The notes under the pieces: generated by a model
The model's database searches: none
What the model was told of the DNA's origin: nothing
Seen by the model: only the letters and a program-made list of their open reading frames with translations
DNA from: Lacihabitans sp. LS3-19
Lineage (GTDB): Bacteria > Bacteroidota > Bacteroidia > Cytophagales > Spirosomataceae
Reading direction: 5' to 3'
Length of the DNA: 64,000 nt
NCBI RefSeq assembly: GCF_024343575.1
Contig: NZ_RJUA01000001.1
Span: 525,086-589,085, forward strand
In this document: one piece after another, positions 18,331 through 25,751 of the stretch
How the letters are laid out: every line of letters starts with the position of its first letter
Numbering within the stretch: position 1 is the stretch's first letter
Position numbers and translations under genes: made by a program

Positions 18331-19341
18331 ATGAGAAAAATAAATAGCCCCTTTTCAGATAATATTTTGAATGTAAAAACCCGATCTGCTCAGTTGAGTT
18401 TTAGAAAAGAAACATTCGAAATAGTTTATCATTATTTTGAAGACAAATTGCCAAATGGTGAATTGCAGGAATTTACAAACTCTGAATTGGACGAATTGAA
18501 CCAAATTCAGGTGTATAATTTATACAGAGAAAAACATCGTTTGCCTTTTCCGGCTGAAGTATTGAAGACCCGTCAAAAATACGGTCTTTCTGCCAGCAAG
18601 ATGTCTGACATACTGGGTTTTGGCGTAAATGGCTTCAGGCAATATGAAGCAGGAGAAGTGCCAAGTTTGTCTAATGGGAAGTTGATTCAAATGGCCTCAG
18701 ATCCATTAAAATTCAGGTCTTTGGTAGAAATCTCCGACGCATTAGAGCCAAAGGCAAAGGAAACTTTGCTGCAGAAAATTGACAAGCTTTTGACCACTGA
18801 CCAAGCAGAGGAAGCAGGATTGGAACACTACTTATTCAATACCGACTTGCCCAACGAATACACTGGTTATCAAAGGCCTAATATGCAAAAACTCGCCCAC
18901 ATGGTGATATATTTTGCAGAAAAACTAAAACCTTGGAAAACTCAGCTCAACAAACTGCTTTTTTACGCTGATTTTCAGACATTTGCTCTTACGGGTTTTT
19001 CTATGAGTGGCGTAAAATACCGAGCTATAGAGATGGGTCCGGTGCCTAATAATTTCAGTAGTATTTTTGAATATATGTCTAACCAAAATCTGGTAGAAAT
19101 AAAAAGTACGAGTTTTGAAAATGGCGGAATAGGGGAGCAGTTTTTGCCGAAAAACGGTCAAATCTTCGACAAAGATCTCTTTACTGAAATTGAACTCAAT
19201 ACTTTAAGAACTGTGGCAGAAACTCTTGCAATACTAAAAACCCAAGACCTCATAGCCCGCAGTCACCAAGAAAAAGCTTGGATTGAAAATTATCCTTCCA
19301 AAGGTTTGATTAGCTATCGGTGGGGGTTTGAATTGAATTAA
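18331..19341 (+). CDS. Antitoxin with HTH and DUF4065 (Panacea/SocA-like) domain
   Basis: A 336-residue protein with two domains. An XRE/MqsA-like helix-turn-helix sits at about 85-130 (LKTRQKYGLSASKMSDILGF then N-G-F-R-Q-Y-E). A DUF4065 'Panacea' domain sits at about 185-330 (M-Q-K-L-A-H-M-V-I-Y-F, L-N-K-L-L-F-Y-A-D-F, A-I-E-M-G-P-V-P-N-N-F). Panacea domains are known to neutralise many unrelated toxins, and the HTH provides autoregulation. It lies 37 bases after the MqsR-like toxin gene, so toxin-first order applies. The following DUF2971 gene is only 53 bases away and could be part of the same transcript. Confidence 0.85.
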   Translation: MRKINSPFSDNILNVKTRSAQLSFRKETFEIVYHYFEDKLPNGELQEFTNSELDELNQIQVYNLYREKHRLPFPAEVLKTRQKYGLSASKMSDILGFGVNGFRQYEAGEVPSLSNGKLIQMASDPLKFRSLVEISDALEPKAKETLLQKIDKLLTTDQAEEAGLEHYLFNTDLPNEYTGYQRPNMQKLAHMVIYFAEKLKPWKTQLNKLLFYADFQTFALTGFSMSGVKYRAIEMGPVPNNFSSIFEYMSNQNLVEIKSTSFENGGIGEQFLPKNGQIFDKDLFTEIELNTLRTVAETLAILKTQDLIARSHQEKAWIENYPSKGLISYRWGFELN

Positions 19342-19394
19342 ACAATTGGATACAAGTAGTTATAGAAAAGCTAAGATAATGATATCAAAAAAGT

Positions 19395-20462
19395 ATGAAA
19401 GGATATAAATTTAGAGGCTTGGGTAGTGAAGAATTTGAAAGAGATTTTAATAGTATTATTAATAATCAAATTTTCGCTTCGAAGATTGAAGATTTAAATG
19501 ACCCATTTGAAGCGTCTGTAATTATAGAAAAGCTCGAAAAATCATTAGATTTTTTTAACCTTATGGGAAATGGTGGTGGGGAAAATGTCAAAGAGGCTTT
19601 ATATAGTCTCTTAGCATTTAAATCTAAAATTGGAATTTATTCATTATCAAAGACGAATTCACACAAATTGTTATGGTCACATTATGCTAGTGGTGGAAAA
19701 GGTTATTGCTTGGAATATAATATTGATAAATTAAAGTTAGGTGGTTTTGAAAATTCATTCGAAGATTTATTTCAAGTAGAATATTTAGAAAAAACACCAG
19801 AACTAAAAATTGATGATATTTTAAATCAAAAGACATTTTCGATAAAATTGTTTGCTACTAAATCTAAAGATTGGGAATATGAAAAAGAGATAAGGTTGAT
19901 TTATAATAATTCGTCTTTAAAAAATTATCATTCATCAGCACTATCGTCAATATTTTTTGGAGTGAATATGCCAGATTCATATCAAAATAGGCTTATCGAA
20001 GCATTAGATAATAGGAATATTAAATTTTACAAGTCATTTAAAGAAAAAAATTCTTATATGTTTAAATGGCAGCTAATACATGAAAATAAACGAAATATTG
20101 TAAACTCGATAGACAAATATTCCTTTCAAATATTGAAAACCAATCATAATCAAATGGTTGAGAATTATTATGTATATGTAAAAACACCTCTTTTAAATAT
20201 TGTCGAAATTAATTACTTTCTAAAGGCTTTTAGAGAAAATTTTGCCACTAAAATAAGTACTATAAATTTATTTGATTCTGAAAAAGTCTTAAAACTGATT
20301 GGAGTTTATCCCTTAAATAGAGACCAATATTTATTTTATGCAGACCATTTTATTGCTTGTTCCAACGCTTTTGAAGAAGATTTAATACAATGGTATCCTC
20401 TTCAGGATTATCAGTATAAACAATATGGTGGTTTAAATTGGAAAAAAGATAAGTTTGAATAA
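19395..20462 (+). CDS. DUF2971 family protein
   Basis: A 355-residue cytosolic protein of unknown function. It has the DUF2971 marks: Y-K-F-R-G near the start, L-N-D-P-F-E-A at about residues 35-41, S-L-S-K-T-N-S-H-K-L-L-W-S-H-Y-A-S-G-G-K-G-Y-C-L-E-Y spread over about 88-113, and W-E-Y-E-K-E-I-R-L-I-Y at about 160. The arrangement of an early 'R...L' strand, then LWSHYA, then a KEIRL acid/basic strand is reminiscent of DarT-like ADP-ribosyltransferases; that is inference only. The C-terminal 120 residues are not recognised. Base composition is AT-richer than neighbours. It follows the Panacea antitoxin by 53 bases and precedes the Fic operator array, so it lies in a toxin-rich stretch. Confidence 0.65.
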   Translation: MKGYKFRGLGSEEFERDFNSIINNQIFASKIEDLNDPFEASVIIEKLEKSLDFFNLMGNGGGENVKEALYSLLAFKSKIGIYSLSKTNSHKLLWSHYASGGKGYCLEYNIDKLKLGGFENSFEDLFQVEYLEKTPELKIDDILNQKTFSIKLFATKSKDWEYEKEIRLIYNNSSLKNYHSSALSSIFFGVNMPDSYQNRLIEALDNRNIKFYKSFKEKNSYMFKWQLIHENKRNIVNSIDKYSFQILKTNHNQMVENYYVYVKTPLLNIVEINYFLKAFRENFATKISTINLFDSEKVLKLIGVYPLNRDQYLFYADHFIACSNAFEEDLIQWYPLQDYQYKQYGGLNWKKDKFE

Positions 20463-20546
20463 TTAAGTAATACAATTAATAATTAATCCTTATTGAAAAT
20501 AAATCATAATTCTTAATCCAAATAAATTTCAAAATTCCTACATTTT

Positions 20547-20656
20547 AAGCTATATTTTCAAAATACTTGAGCCACAAGTCAACTTCAAGCTCAAAATATT
20601 TCGATTTCAAGCTCAAAATATCAAAAAATAAGCTAAATTTGACAATATTTTGAGCT
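20547..20656 (+). promoter_or_regulatory. Operator array and promoter of the Fic gene
   Basis: The motif AAGCTCAAAATAT occurs twice in the same orientation inside identical 16-bp blocks at 20584-20599 and 20606-20621 (22 bases apart, two helical turns). It occurs once inverted at 20645-20656, and in decayed form at 20547-20558, 20563-20572 (inverted) and 20631-20641. TAAATTTG at 20634-20641 matches the -7 box, giving a start near 20647, inside the inverted copy and about 15 bases before the ATG. The layout suggests autorepression by the winged-helix domain of the Fic protein. Confidence 0.65.
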
Positions 20657-20662
20657 ACAAAT

Positions 20663-21706
20663 ATGATAAAGGGCAAATATGCGTCTGAGGTGATAGGATT
20701 TCTGAAAGAAAATCAGGGGCTTTCTTCAAAAGACATTTTTGACAAAATCAATCTGCCCATTAGCTATGCTACACTAAAAAGATTGCTCTCGCAACTCGCT
20801 GCAGAAAAACTTATTGAAGTAAATGGCGTCGGAAAAGCCACTACATATTCTTTTTCAAAGTCTTATCAGCTTTTTTATCCTGTTGATCTAGAAATTTATT
20901 TTGGAAAAGAAGTTGATCAAAGAAAAATAAAAGACAGTTTTGATTTTGAACTTATGCCCGAAACGCTCAGCAAGGTAAATCTGTTTACAGAGGCTGAACT
21001 TGAAAAACTTGAAAAGCTTCAAGGTCAATTTCTAGAAAATATCGGCAAACTATCCGCCTTTGAGTATAACAAAGAAATGGAGCGACTGGTCATTGATTTA
21101 AGTTGGAAATCGTCTCAAATTGAAGGAAATACGTACTCTTTGCTTGAAACCGAATTGCTTTTAAAAGAAAAGTTAACGGCAAAAGGCAAAACCAAAGATG
21201 ACGCCGTGATGCTCCTCAACCACAAAGATGCTATTGATTTTATCTTGGAGCATACCGATTATCTGAGTCCACTTTCTTTAAGCAGAATCGAAGACATCCA
21301 TAGCATTCTGATAAAAGAATTAGGGATAGAAAGAAACATCCGAATAGGGAAAGTTGGAATTTCGGGAACTAATTACATGCCCATTGACAACGAGTTTCAG
21401 ATTAAAGATGCTTTGTATGAAATGTGTAAATTGATCAATAAAAAGGAATCTATATTTGAAAAATCTTTCCTTGCTTTGGTATTACTTTCTTATATCCAGC
21501 CTTTTGTAGACGGGAATAAACGTACTGCCCGTATCGTTAGCAATGCTATTCTGATTGCTAACAAATATTGCCCTACATCCTTTAGGACTGTTGATTCTTT
21601 AGAATACAAGAAAGCTATGCTCGTATTTTATGAACAAAATAATGTACAACCGATGAAACAAATCTTCATCGACCAATACGAATTTGCGGTGAAAACGTAT
21701 TTCTAA
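20663..21706 (+). CDS. Fic family protein with N-terminal winged helix; catalytic His replaced by Gln
   Basis: A 347-residue protein. An N-terminal winged helix lies at about 1-65 (SSKDIFDKINLPISYATLKR). A class II inhibitory helix motif SxxxEGN is at 150-156, and a Fic core covers about 190-330. The active-site loop is Q-P-F-V-D-G-N-K-R at 279-287. The family motif is HxFx(D/E)GN(G/K)R, so the catalytic His is Gln (codon CAG at 21497-21499). The rest of the loop, including the anion-binding Gly-Asn and Arg, is intact. Fic enzymes transfer AMP or phosphate groups; with Gln the protein may bind nucleotide without catalysis, or act mainly as a regulator. A repeat-rich operator region directly precedes it. 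It ends five bases before a copy of the tolC 3' end. Confidence 0.88.
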   Translation: MIKGKYASEVIGFLKENQGLSSKDIFDKINLPISYATLKRLLSQLAAEKLIEVNGVGKATTYSFSKSYQLFYPVDLEIYFGKEVDQRKIKDSFDFELMPETLSKVNLFTEAELEKLEKLQGQFLENIGKLSAFEYNKEMERLVIDLSWKSSQIEGNTYSLLETELLLKEKLTAKGKTKDDAVMLLNHKDAIDFILEHTDYLSPLSLSRIEDIHSILIKELGIERNIRIGKVGISGTNYMPIDNEFQIKDALYEMCKLINKKESIFEKSFLALVLLSYIQPFVDGNKRTARIVSNAILIANKYCPTSFRTVDSLEYKKAMLVFYEQNNVQPMKQIFIDQYEFAVKTYF

Positions 21707-21710
21707 GACT

Positions 21711-21744
21711 TACAAATTCCCCGTAGCCTTCTTATACTTCAGCT
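21711..21744. repeat. Direct repeat copy 1: displaced 3' end of a tolC gene
   Basis: 34 bases identical to 23034-23067, which is the last 11 codons plus stop region of tolC. Read on the minus strand it still encodes K-L-K-Y-K-K-A-T-G-N-L then TAA. Weak similarity continues outwards to about 21785, with a short deletion. The two copies bracket 1.3 kb holding the broken DUF3800 gene. Confidence 0.85.
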
Positions 21745-21865
21745 TTGCATGAAGGAATAAGTTCCAATTTACTTTGTAGAATTATTGTTCGTCGTACATA
21801 AATATGAATTTTAACAATTCTTAGTTAAATGATTTATAAGCACTTAATAATTAGTGACTTCTATA

Positions 21866-21897
21866 TTTGGTTGTAATTAATAATATTTGTACTTTTG
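21866..21897 (+). promoter_or_regulatory. Orphan promoter-like sequence
   Basis: TTTG at 21866-21869, a 20-base spacer, and TACTTTTG at 21890-21897 fit the Bacteroidota promoter well. Transcription from about 21904 would run antisense into the DUF3800 pseudogene. A TCTCGA/TCGAGA hairpin (21940-21958) and a T run at about 21979-21986 follow. No convincing sense gene begins here. Confidence 0.35.
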
Positions 21898-21988
21898 TAT
21901 CGTAAGTCTGCTGTGCATGAACGTCGACTCCATGTCGTTTCTCGATAAAATTTCGAGATTAGTGTATTTGTGGGCTTATTTTTTTTGC

Positions 21989-22803
21989 TCAAATTTCAGG
22001 AATTTTATTCTCCTTTTTAAGTTCATTTTTAGGGCCATAGTAGTTTCTGTAATTTTCATAGTTGGCTGAATCATAGATATCAACAACAAGAGAAATTTTG
22101 TCTTTAAGCAGATTGTAATATCTAACCTCTCCTTTTTCAAACAGTCTTTGGATACTCCAGCAAAAGTAATCTGCAACATTTAGTAATGGTTCGGATGTAG
22201 GTACATTTACATTGAATACGATTTTGTTCTCCTCATTTTCTTCACCGCCTTTCTTTTTAAACCTTTGCAGTGCTTTTTTGTAAGCTAATTCTAGATTTAG
22301 GTTTTTTGTACTTTTGCCTCTTTCAGAAATATGCATGACTATTTTCTCAGATTTTGAAAGCTTGTTTTTTAGTAGGTGAGATAACATATCCGCATAAAAA
22401 TACTCCTCTTTACCTTTATGCCTCTCAATATATCTCTCGGTGTTTTTTCTGCCCACTACTGCTTCAAATGAGCACTTTATAGTAGAAATTAGTTCAAACA
22501 TTTTTAACCTTACTTCTGGAATATCGTCAGTGGCATGAAGGTAGTAACCTCCCTTTGAATTTTTCTTCTTCAATAAACTTGAGGTTTCAAAAAAAGGATT
22601 GTTCTGGATTTCTATTTGAAGTTCTTTTACATTATTTCTTACTTGTTCTAGCGGTTCTTTAAATTTAACCATTCCAATTATGAAACATTTGGAAACGCCA
22701 TCCTCTCCGAGGATAACTTTCTTTTTCTTGCCGAAAAATTTGTATCACCAGCCTCATCCAAAAATCTATGATTTTCTTGCTTCTTGGTCTTAAGAATTTT
22801 CAT
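21989..22803 (-). pseudogene. DUF3800 protein gene, disrupted by a one-base frameshift
   Basis: The intact downstream frame (21989-22672) encodes 227 residues ending in a typical DUF3800 C-terminus: T-S-E-P-L-L-N-V-A-D-Y-F-C-W-S-I-Q-R. Upstream on the minus strand an ATG at 22803 opens M-K-I-L-K-T-K-K-Q-E-N-H-R-F-L-D-E-A-G-D-T-N, the conserved N-terminal 'D-E-A/S-G' motif of the family. The frame then fails. Shifting at the T5 run (A5 on plus, 22734-22738) restores F-F-G-K-K-K-K-V-I-L-G-E-D-G-V-S-K-C-F-I and joins the second part, so one T has been lost. DUF3800 proteins are of unknown function, often near mobile or defence genes. It may be a real pseudogene, a contingency locus or a sequencing error. 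Confidence 0.75.
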
Positions 22804-22960
22804 ATTGATTTAATTTTTTGTCAAAGTTGAGTTATTAAAATTTAGTGTTCAAGTTTCTTTTTTCTAAGATAAAAATAATTTTTAAAATTGATTTTAATTT
22901 TGAGGCTAGTAATTGTTTTTTTACAAAAATCCTTTAAAAGTTCGATTTTCAATTAAAAAC

Positions 22961-22998
22961 AAAAATAGGAATAAGTCCTGAAAACTTATTCCTATTCT
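22961..22998 (-). terminator. Intrinsic terminator after tolC
   Basis: Perfect 13-bp arms at 22964-22976 and 22984-22996 with a 7-base loop. On the minus strand the stem is followed by a T-rich run. It lies about 35 bases past the tolC stop and ends the efflux operon. Confidence 0.85.
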
Positions 22999-23032
22999 TT
23001 TAAGATCTAAATTTGTAAATTATTTCTCAACT

Positions 23033-24343
23033 CTACAAATTCCCCGTAGCCTTCTTATACTTCAGCTCCGCCAAAAGGAAGGAATAAATGGCGTTTAGAT
23101 AATTGCTTTCAGCTTGTTTGAGGCTGTATTCGGAGTTTTTGAGGTCTGAGAGTACCAATACGCCACTTTCGAAACGGAACTTATCAATACCATAAATGCT
23201 TTGTGCGAGTTGGATGTTCTTTTGGGTTTGTTCTAGGTCAAGTTTGGCTTGTACCATTTGTTTGGTGCTGGTGATAGTTTCTTGTTCAAAATCAGCCCTA
23301 AGTTTTTGGAGGTTGTTTTGGTTTATCTCTTGCTGTATTTTAAAATCTGTGGCGTTAAGACTGCTTTGTTTTCCGTTGAAAATCGGCAAGTTGAGTTTGA
23401 TACCTACGTAATTGTACGGAAACCAGGTATTAGCCGAAAATGGATTGAACTTAGTGTTGAGTTGCAGGAGTGAATAATTGCCATAGGCCGAAATTGTAGC
23501 TTTGTTTTTGGCCATTTGTTTGTTTACATTCAGGGCATTTAGTTTAAGAGCCGTTTCCTCAGCTTTTATTTCTGGACGGTTTTCGTATTGTAAATCATAA
23601 GATTTGGAGGTTTTTGCTAAGATGGTATTTAAGTCTTCTTGTACTTCTATTTTGGCGGTTTCTGGCAAACCCATTTGGTATTTCAAAGTGCTGAGGGCCA
23701 GTTCTACTTCCAGATTTGATTTTTCGATGGAGATTTTTGCATTGTTTTCATCAAGAATGAATCTGTTGTAGTCGTTTTCGAGAAGCGTGCCCATTTGGTA
23801 TTTTGTGCGGGCATTTTCTTTGGCTTTTATTGTTCTATCATAAGCTTCCTGATTAAGTTTTCGCTGCTCTTGTTGCAATATTACCGCATAATAGGCTTCA
23901 GAAACTGCTTGTTTTATGGCAACTGTTTGTTTTTCTAAATCGATTTCTCTTTGTGTAATCGTATTTTCATTTATGGCAATATCAATTTTTTTATTGGCGT
24001 CAAATATTTTTTGGTCAGCTTGTAGTCCGACGAGATTGTTAAAGGGCACGCCAAATTTCACTTTTGAGCTTCCGTCGGGATTTTGACCTGTAATATCAAA
24101 AGGCAAAATCGTTGTTTGCAATTGGGTATTCCATCTCTTATCTACAGAGCCACTTATTTGGGGCAACCATTGTGCAGCTATTTTGGCATTTTGACGCTTG
24201 GCTATTTCGCTCAAAAGCTTTTGGTTTTTGATTTCAATGCGATTTTTTAGCCCTTCGTTTAAAGCGTTTTCGAGGGTAAATGTTTGGGTAATACCAAAAA
24301 CTGGAATTTGCAGTAGAAGTAAAATTTTTATTAAGGTTTTCAT
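23033..24343 (-). CDS. TolC family outer membrane efflux protein
   Basis: A 436-residue outer membrane channel of the TolC/OEP family that links the inner membrane ABC pump to the outside. It has a signal peptide (about 1-19, ending I-T-Q) and two OEP repeats of long helices. Repeat starts are visible at F-T-L-E-N-A-L-N-E-G-L-K-N-R-I-E and at the second-half Y-E-N-R-P-E-I-K-A-E-E-T-A-L. The C-terminus is A-E-L-K-Y-K-K-A-T-G-N-L. It is the last gene of the minus-strand efflux set but is separated from the permease by 288 bases carrying two strong hairpins, so its expression may be set separately. Its last 34 bases recur at 21711-21744. Confidence 0.92.
   Translation of the reverse strand: MKTLIKILLLLQIPVFGITQTFTLENALNEGLKNRIEIKNQKLLSEIAKRQNAKIAAQWLPQISGSVDKRWNTQLQTTILPFDITGQNPDGSSKVKFGVPFNNLVGLQADQKIFDANKKIDIAINENTITQREIDLEKQTVAIKQAVSEAYYAVILQQEQRKLNQEAYDRTIKAKENARTKYQMGTLLENDYNRFILDENNAKISIEKSNLEVELALSTLKYQMGLPETAKIEVQEDLNTILAKTSKSYDLQYENRPEIKAEETALKLNALNVNKQMAKNKATISAYGNYSLLQLNTKFNPFSANTWFPYNYVGIKLNLPIFNGKQSSLNATDFKIQQEINQNNLQKLRADFEQETITSTKQMVQAKLDLEQTQKNIQLAQSIYGIDKFRFESGVLVLSDLKNSEYSLKQAESNYLNAIYSFLLAELKYKKATGNL
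23034..23067. repeat. Direct repeat copy 2: genuine 3' end of tolC
   Basis: 34 bases identical to 21711-21744. It overlaps the last codons and stop of the tolC gene, a position typical of integration sites that rebuild the 3' end of a host gene. Confidence 0.85.
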
Positions 24344-24441
24344 TTTAATACTTTCATATTCATCAAAATTTTATTTAAAAAGATTAAACCACAGATTTTT
24401 GTTTAAAGTGTTTATTCTCTTTGTGTTGCCTTTCAGGCGGA

Positions 24442-24467
24442 GTTACTTTTTTTCGAAAAAAAGTAAC
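24442..24467. repeat. Perfect 26-bp palindrome in the permease-tolC gap
   Basis: The two 13-base halves GTTACTTTTTTTC and GAAAAAAAGTAAC are exact reverse complements with no spacer. GC-rich flanks (GGCGGA before, GGCAACGGCC after) contrast with the surrounding AT-rich DNA. It could act as a transcription attenuator, an mRNA processing site, or be a repetitive extragenic element. Confidence 0.7.
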
Positions 24468-24512
24468 GGCAACGGCCGACCTTCAAAAAACAGTCAAAAA
24501 ATAATGATCCTC

Positions 24513-24570
24513 TCTAAAAAATTGATAGCATTTTTTAAAATTTAAATATTCACCATGTCAATTTTTTAGA
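24513..24570. repeat. 13-bp perfect inverted repeat, 32-base loop
   Basis: TCTAAAAAATTGA at 24513-24525 and its exact complement at 24558-24570. It lies in the same permease-tolC gap as the 26-bp palindrome. The unit resembles a small inserted element or a strong RNA hairpin. It has no coding capacity. Confidence 0.65.
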
Positions 24571-24631
24571 ACGGACTATTTTATGATTTTAAGGAACCAA
24601 TTCATTTATTAAATTCAAATTTTATATTTTT

Positions 24632-25747
24632 TCATCTAAACACAGCAGCAGGCTCTAGCGAGTTGATTTTTCGTACTGCAAACAAACTTCCCCCAACCGA
24701 AATTATCAGAATTACAAGAAACAAAGCCACTTCTATATAAAACGGAAACTGGAAAATTGTACCCGAACTAGCTATACCAGCTTTGAAGCCCTGCACCATC
24801 AATCGGCCAATTATGAATCCAAAAATAGCTACCAAAACGGCTTGCAAAACAATTAATTTGGTGATGTAGCCATTCGTAGCTCCTATGGCTTTAAGTGTAC
24901 CGTAGTCTTTCATTCTGTCTACTGCTGCCGAAAAGAGCGTCAAGCCAATTATGACAAATCCAGAAAGTATAGCGAAGCCTATTAAACTCCCAAATGAAGT
25001 AGCTATCCCGTTGGTTTTCAGCACTTCCATTAGCGTAGCATTCGCCAATTCGTTCCCATCCCAAGCTCGTATACCTGGAATATTTGCGTTTATTTCACTA
25101 ATAATTTTTTGTTTGTCGGCACCTGTTTTCCATTTTACCAAGAACGCATTGGCTTTGTTTACCGAATAATTGGTCAAATATCTCGCACGTTCTATGGTTG
25201 TAAATCCATAAACCCCGCCGAATCCTCTTACGCCTTTGGTTAGGCCTGCATTATAAACTTTCTTGCCGTTTATTTCGAAATAGTCGCCCACTTTTAATCC
25301 GCCCAAAGTTTTGGAGTCAAATAGTTCTGTGACAACAGCACCTTCTGGCAATAAATCCATTTTTTTGGCAGTATACAAACCCCAAATTCCAGCAAACTCT
25401 GGTGCCTGAGTGCCCACTAGTACCAATCCGGAGGTTTTTCCATTGCTAAACTTTGCCGCTCCAGCCGAGACTACCATAGGATAAGAGTTGAAAACTCCAT
25501 CAATACTTTTTATTTCACGGTTGATACGCATGTCAAGTGCTGAAAGCTGGGTTGCATTTTGGGTTTTGTCGTCAATTACCCAAATGTATTGCGTATTATT
25601 GGCCACAATTGCCTTCATGGCATTGCTCAAAAAAATAAAGATGCCGACATTTTGCCCAACTAAAAACGTGGATATAATGATACCAAACAAGGCTCCGAAA
25701 GTCTTGGCTTTGTCAAACATCAAAAATCGAATGGCGGTTTTAAACAT
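24632..25747 (-). CDS. ABC transporter permease, FtsX/MacB (DevC) type
   Basis: A 371-residue inner membrane permease with the MacB/FtsX layout: a first membrane helix at about 20-40, a large periplasmic domain of about 200 residues, and three C-terminal helices (FGSLIGFAILSGFVIIGLTL, YITKLIVLQAVLVAIFGFII, YIEVALFLVILIISVGGSLF). The K-D-Y-G-T-L-K-A-I-G-A-T coupling motif is near residue 285. It ends in S-L-E-P-A-A-V-F-R, as in DevC/YknZ. It works with the ATPase and HlyD protein upstream to export an unknown compound or lipid. It starts four bases after the HlyD gene ends. Confidence 0.92.
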   Translation of the reverse strand: MFKTAIRFLMFDKAKTFGALFGIIISTFLVGQNVGIFIFLSNAMKAIVANNTQYIWVIDDKTQNATQLSALDMRINREIKSIDGVFNSYPMVVSAGAAKFSNGKTSGLVLVGTQAPEFAGIWGLYTAKKMDLLPEGAVVTELFDSKTLGGLKVGDYFEINGKKVYNAGLTKGVRGFGGVYGFTTIERARYLTNYSVNKANAFLVKWKTGADKQKIISEINANIPGIRAWDGNELANATLMEVLKTNGIATSFGSLIGFAILSGFVIIGLTLFSAAVDRMKDYGTLKAIGATNGYITKLIVLQAVLVAIFGFIIGRLMVQGFKAGIASSGTIFQFPFYIEVALFLVILIISVGGSLFAVRKINSLEPAAVFR

Positions 25748-25751
25748 CGTC

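Noticed and set aside
21887..22069. 60-codon plus-strand frame after the orphan promoter
   Set aside because: No start context beyond a TTG, overlaps the DUF3800 C-terminus antisense, and has no recognisable family; a small RNA or relic promoter is more likely.
14005..22803. Prophage or complete integrative element
   Set aside because: No integrase, terminase, capsid or conjugation gene is present; only toxin-type and unknown genes are seen, so 'accessory island' is as far as the evidence goes.
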